This document shows, piece after piece, positions 23,114-25,655 of a stretch of DNA of 25,655 nucleotides. The notes under the pieces are model-generated. The model was not told the DNA's origin. It worked only from the letters and a program-made list of their open reading frames with translations, and searched no databases. Position numbers and translations under genes: made by a program. This stretch comes from Euryarchaeota archaeon SCGC AAA252-I15 (lineage in GTDB: Archaea > Altiarchaeota > Altiarchaeia > IMC4 > SCGC-AAA252-I15), in NCBI GenBank assembly GCA_000402775.1, contig AQSC01000042.1, forward strand, positions 1 to 25,655, written 5' to 3'. Position 1 is the stretch's first letter. Every line of letters begins with the position of its first letter.

Positions 23114-23806
23114 GTGAAAACCTATAGGATAATACTCTTCACACTAATTGGAGCCATCACACTCCTTTTTCTCCCCTCAATTGTGGGCCACGCAATCTGG
23201 CTTATCGGAGGCACTGCGCTTTCCGGGATTGTCGCGGGCAGGTGGGATATCGCGGCAGTAAACATACTCTTTTTCCTATTATTTTTGGTTTTGCTCAAAT
23301 ACAAGCAAAGAGTGAACTGGCGGAGTAGAAACATTTACGCGGCTTTCATCATCGCCCTTTTCGCGGAGATGTACGGCTTCCCCTTGACGGCATTCTTTTT
23401 CGCTCGATACTTGGGACCAGTCTCAGTAGACTACACTCCAAGATATGCATTAAGCTTTAATTTCATGGGAGTGGACTTCATCCTTCCTTCAATGATGATC
23501 TTCGGAGGCACTCTGACCGTAATTGGCCTTATACTAATTATTGTGGGGTGGGCGCACGTCTACAAGTCTTGCGGGGCGCTTTCAAGTTCCGGGATATACA
23601 AGTTTTCCCGCCACCCCCAGTATCTCGGAATTCTACTCGTGGCTTTGGGTTGGATCATCCACTGGCCGACCATACTCACACTAATCATGTTTCCCATAAT
23701 TGTTGTAACTTACTTCAAGCTTGCGCGAAGGGAGGAAGCACATCTAGAAGAAAAGTTCGGTGAAGAATTTCTAAAATACAAAAGGAATACTCCGATGTTT
23801 CTTTAA
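23114..23806 (+). CDS. Membrane methyltransferase, isoprenylcysteine/phospholipid (ICMT/PEMT) family-like
   Basis: 230 residues, GTG start; the frame is closed by TAA four codons upstream of base 23114. About five or six membrane helices (MKTYRIILFTLIGAITLLFL, then IYAAFIIALFAEMYG, ILPSMMIFGGTLTVIGLIL). The C-terminal catalytic signature is clear: GIYKFSRHPQYLGILLVALGW, and then REEAHLEEKFGEEFLKYKRNTPMFL. The RHPQY motif and the final E...Y..Y/K..P motif bind S-adenosylmethionine in this family. The substrate in archaea is often unknown; lipid or prenyl-like compounds are possible. It converges with the orphan gene, overlapping its stop by four bases. Confidence 0.82.
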   Translation: MKTYRIILFTLIGAITLLFLPSIVGHAIWLIGGTALSGIVAGRWDIAAVNILFFLLFLVLLKYKQRVNWRSRNIYAAFIIALFAEMYGFPLTAFFFARYLGPVSVDYTPRYALSFNFMGVDFILPSMMIFGGTLTVIGLILIIVGWAHVYKSCGALSSSGIYKFSRHPQYLGILLVALGWIIHWPTILTLIMFPIIVVTYFKLARREEAHLEEKFGEEFLKYKRNTPMFL

Positions 23807-25257
23807 CCTGTTTTTTCTAGAAGCTGAATTCCCCTGTGAATTTTCCGGAACTCATCCACAGCCCCGCCAAAATCATACGGCTCACTAAGCGCCTGCATGA
23901 ACTTGGCGGCCCGATTAGTCACTGTCTCCCGTCTATCCCTGCACTGCTCTTGCAGTGGCCCATTCCCGCATTGGCCTTCATGCTCGCTTAAAATGGCGGC
24001 ATAAACCGCCTGGATTGTCACATCCCATCTCAGTTTTTCAGTGGATTCCTTTCCGTAGTTACCGTCGAAATGCCTTCTAAGATCATCAGGGGAGAGCTGG
24101 TTCATAAAGTCTCTGGACTCTTCCCTCGCGGAGATCCTGGAGGTGAAGGCGTGCATGAATGCCTCGCGCCTTTCAGTGGGGCTTTCAGACTCTCGACCCT
24201 CAAGATACTCTCCTGCAAACTCTAAACCAAGCTTTGAGGAGACTAAGGTTTGCAGGAAGTTCCCTAAATCCTCCTCCCCTAATCCCGTCATCGAGCGCAA
24301 GGCTTCGAAGTCCGCCTCCGGGAGAGTGATTCCTGCGGAGGAGGAAGACGGTTCAATTCGAGTGCCTCCGTTTTGGAATGCGCTCACAGGGACGGCCTTG
24401 TCGAAGGGGGAGCTTGTTATGGCTAGCATCATAGCGCAGGTTGCCGGGAGTTCGTAATCCAGTGATTTCTCTATCTGTCCCGCGGTGAAACAGTTGCTTC
24501 CCGCATTGAATGCCAGGGACGGATGATCTTCACCCTCGTAAAAAGCAATAAGTATCGGCGTCTCGTCATAATTATATGTTAGTCCCGGGCGTTTTTCTCC
24601 AAATCTGAATCCAAGCATTTTTTCGTAAGCTTTGCCATATTTTCCAAGACTCTCTTGGAGCCTGGATACCTCTCCAGCACCCCACCCATTTCGAAGAACT
24701 GCGTCGGCTGCGTAGAAGGGAAGCGGGACGTTAGATTCCGTCATTGTTGAGTGATGTAGCAATAGGAAACAGTAATCCTTGAGCATTCCCCCATCGGCAA
24801 TGTGGTGGTTGAGTTCAAGCAGGTTCATGTCCACATAGTACGGTCTCACCCCCAGTCCCCTAGATTGGCTCATCAATTCCTTGTGTTTCGCGTCATCCCT
24901 TGCAATTGGGTTTAGATGAAGGTGTAGTAATACTGGGCCCAGGCTGTTGTTCGGGGGGGCTTTGTCTCCAACAGGTTTAGTAATCCCTCCTTTTCCATCT
25001 GGAACTTGAATTTGAGTTTTTTGCGCTGCCCGCAAGACGACGACTGTTTTAGTGAATCTATCAAGCTTTGGAGTACCCTTTCGACTTCCATGGCTTTTTT
25101 TATCTTTTTCTAAAGCATCATTTAAAAGGTCTTTTACCATGCCACTATATTTCGGACCCCAAGACCCTGCATCAGTAATCAGCTTACCTTCTTCATCGCG
25201 CGGAAGGATTGCTTCTGCCGCTCTTTTGAAGTCAAGTTTTACAGTCTTTTGAACCAT
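23803..25257 (-). CDS. Orphan 484-aa soluble protein
   Basis: 484 residues, no family recognised. No signal peptide or membrane helix. The N-terminal ~110 residues are basic (KLDFKRAAEAILPRDEEGK...KDKKSHGSRKGTPKLDRF). A His-containing middle part follows (PVLLHLHLNPIARDDAKH at ~109-126, LELNHHIADGG, LLLHHSTMTES), which could be a metal or catalytic centre. The C-terminal third is helical and acidic. The open frame is long and clean with normal composition, so it is surely a gene. It starts 31 bases after the FEN-1 stop and may be co-transcribed with it. Function unknown; a link to DNA repair is only suggested by position. Confidence 0.75.
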   Translation of the reverse strand: MVQKTVKLDFKRAAEAILPRDEEGKLITDAGSWGPKYSGMVKDLLNDALEKDKKSHGSRKGTPKLDRFTKTVVVLRAAQKTQIQVPDGKGGITKPVGDKAPPNNSLGPVLLHLHLNPIARDDAKHKELMSQSRGLGVRPYYVDMNLLELNHHIADGGMLKDYCFLLLHHSTMTESNVPLPFYAADAVLRNGWGAGEVSRLQESLGKYGKAYEKMLGFRFGEKRPGLTYNYDETPILIAFYEGEDHPSLAFNAGSNCFTAGQIEKSLDYELPATCAMMLAITSSPFDKAVPVSAFQNGGTRIEPSSSSAGITLPEADFEALRSMTGLGEEDLGNFLQTLVSSKLGLEFAGEYLEGRESESPTERREAFMHAFTSRISAREESRDFMNQLSPDDLRRHFDGNYGKESTEKLRWDVTIQAVYAAILSEHEGQCGNGPLQEQCRDRRETVTNRAAKFMQALSEPYDFGGAVDEFRKIHRGIQLLEKTG

Positions 25258-25288
25258 TTAACCGATTATACTTAGGGGGAAATTTGTT

Positions 25289-25655
25289 TTAAAACCACTT
25301 TGAGATGCTTTGCTGCTGGAACTCTCTGTAGGCTGTAGACAAGTCTTTGGCGGTTTTCCCAATCCTGTCTTCTGAGAAGCCGTGTTTTCCTGACAGAAAC
25401 TCGACTAATCCTCCAGTATCCACCCCATTCCAATTAATCTCGTAGTCTTCGGAGACATTAGGTTTCAGGAAGATATTACGAATCCTATCCAAGTCGGGAA
25501 TCTCGAACTCGTTCATCCTACCCTCCTTCACCACAACTAAACCCTTCTTAGGCCCGATTCCATGCACGCCTTCGTTGAAGTCGGTCCCGATGAGTATTGC
25601 AAGGTCAACGAGCTGCTCCCGGCTCAAACCGGAATCCTCTAACACTTCATCCAAA
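25289..25655 (-). CDS. fen: Flap endonuclease 1 (FEN-1), C-terminal part, cut by window edge
   Basis: Only the last ~121 residues are in the window; the frame is open to the edge. FEN-1 removes 5' flaps during Okazaki-fragment maturation and repair. The helix-hairpin-helix region is clear: LSREQLVDLAILIGTDFNEGVHGIGPKKGL, with the metal-binding Asp of GTD. The C-terminal end QQSISKWF fits the PCNA-binding PIP box (Q, two residues, I/L, two residues, aromatic pair). The first ATG in the visible part is internal or out of frame; the true start lies outside. Confidence 0.93.
   Translation of the reverse strand, partial: LDEVLEDSGLSREQLVDLAILIGTDFNEGVHGIGPKKGLVVVKEGRMNEFEIPDLDRIRNIFLKPNVSEDYEINWNGVDTGGLVEFLSGKHGFSEDRIGKTAKDLSTAYREFQQQSISKWF

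Overview
The window looks archaeal and broadly euryarchaeal in gene content. It holds a complete A-type ATP synthase operon (H-I-K-E-C-F-A-B-D), a thermosome, a small heat-shock protein, FEN-1 with a C-terminal PCNA-binding motif, TATA-type promoters (TTTTATATA), GAGGTGAT-type ribosome-binding sites and Thr-rich surface proteins. No rRNA, tRNA, CRISPR array or insertion sequence was seen. The species cannot be named from this.

Layout. (1) 1-5610, plus strand: four cell-surface genes. The first is cut by the window edge. The next three share one N-terminal beta-sandwich-like domain and differ behind it: a C-terminal membrane anchor, a lipobox plus lamin-tail-like domain, and a Cys-rich 11-repeat array plus membrane anchor. 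(2) 5612-9160: hisF, a Na+/Ca2+-exchanger-like transporter, a spermidine-synthase-like gene broken by in-frame TAG, and ilvC with an inverted repeat around its TATA box. (3) 9222-18348, minus strand: the ATP synthase operon, followed by a small unknown gene and a CBS-domain gene. (4) 18485-19799, minus strand: two paralogous unknown genes carrying the Thr/Cys/His signature of the CheD deamidase fold. (5) 19970-23080: thermosome, hsp20 and a small membrane protein, linked by a repeated promoter core. The two chaperones also share a ~55-bp hairpin-forming block just upstream of their TATA boxes. (6) 23114-25655: an isoprenylcysteine/phospholipid methyltransferase-like membrane protein, a 484-aa orphan and the C-terminal third of FEN-1.

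How it fits together. The ATP synthase rotor subunit keeps every Na+ ligand known from the Enterococcus K ring, which suggests Na+ coupling; a cation exchanger lies nearby. The chaperones look like one regulon with a local cis-element. The leads most worth following are the chaperone element, the CheD-like pair and the amber-interrupted gene. Functions rest on motif reading by eye, with no database search.
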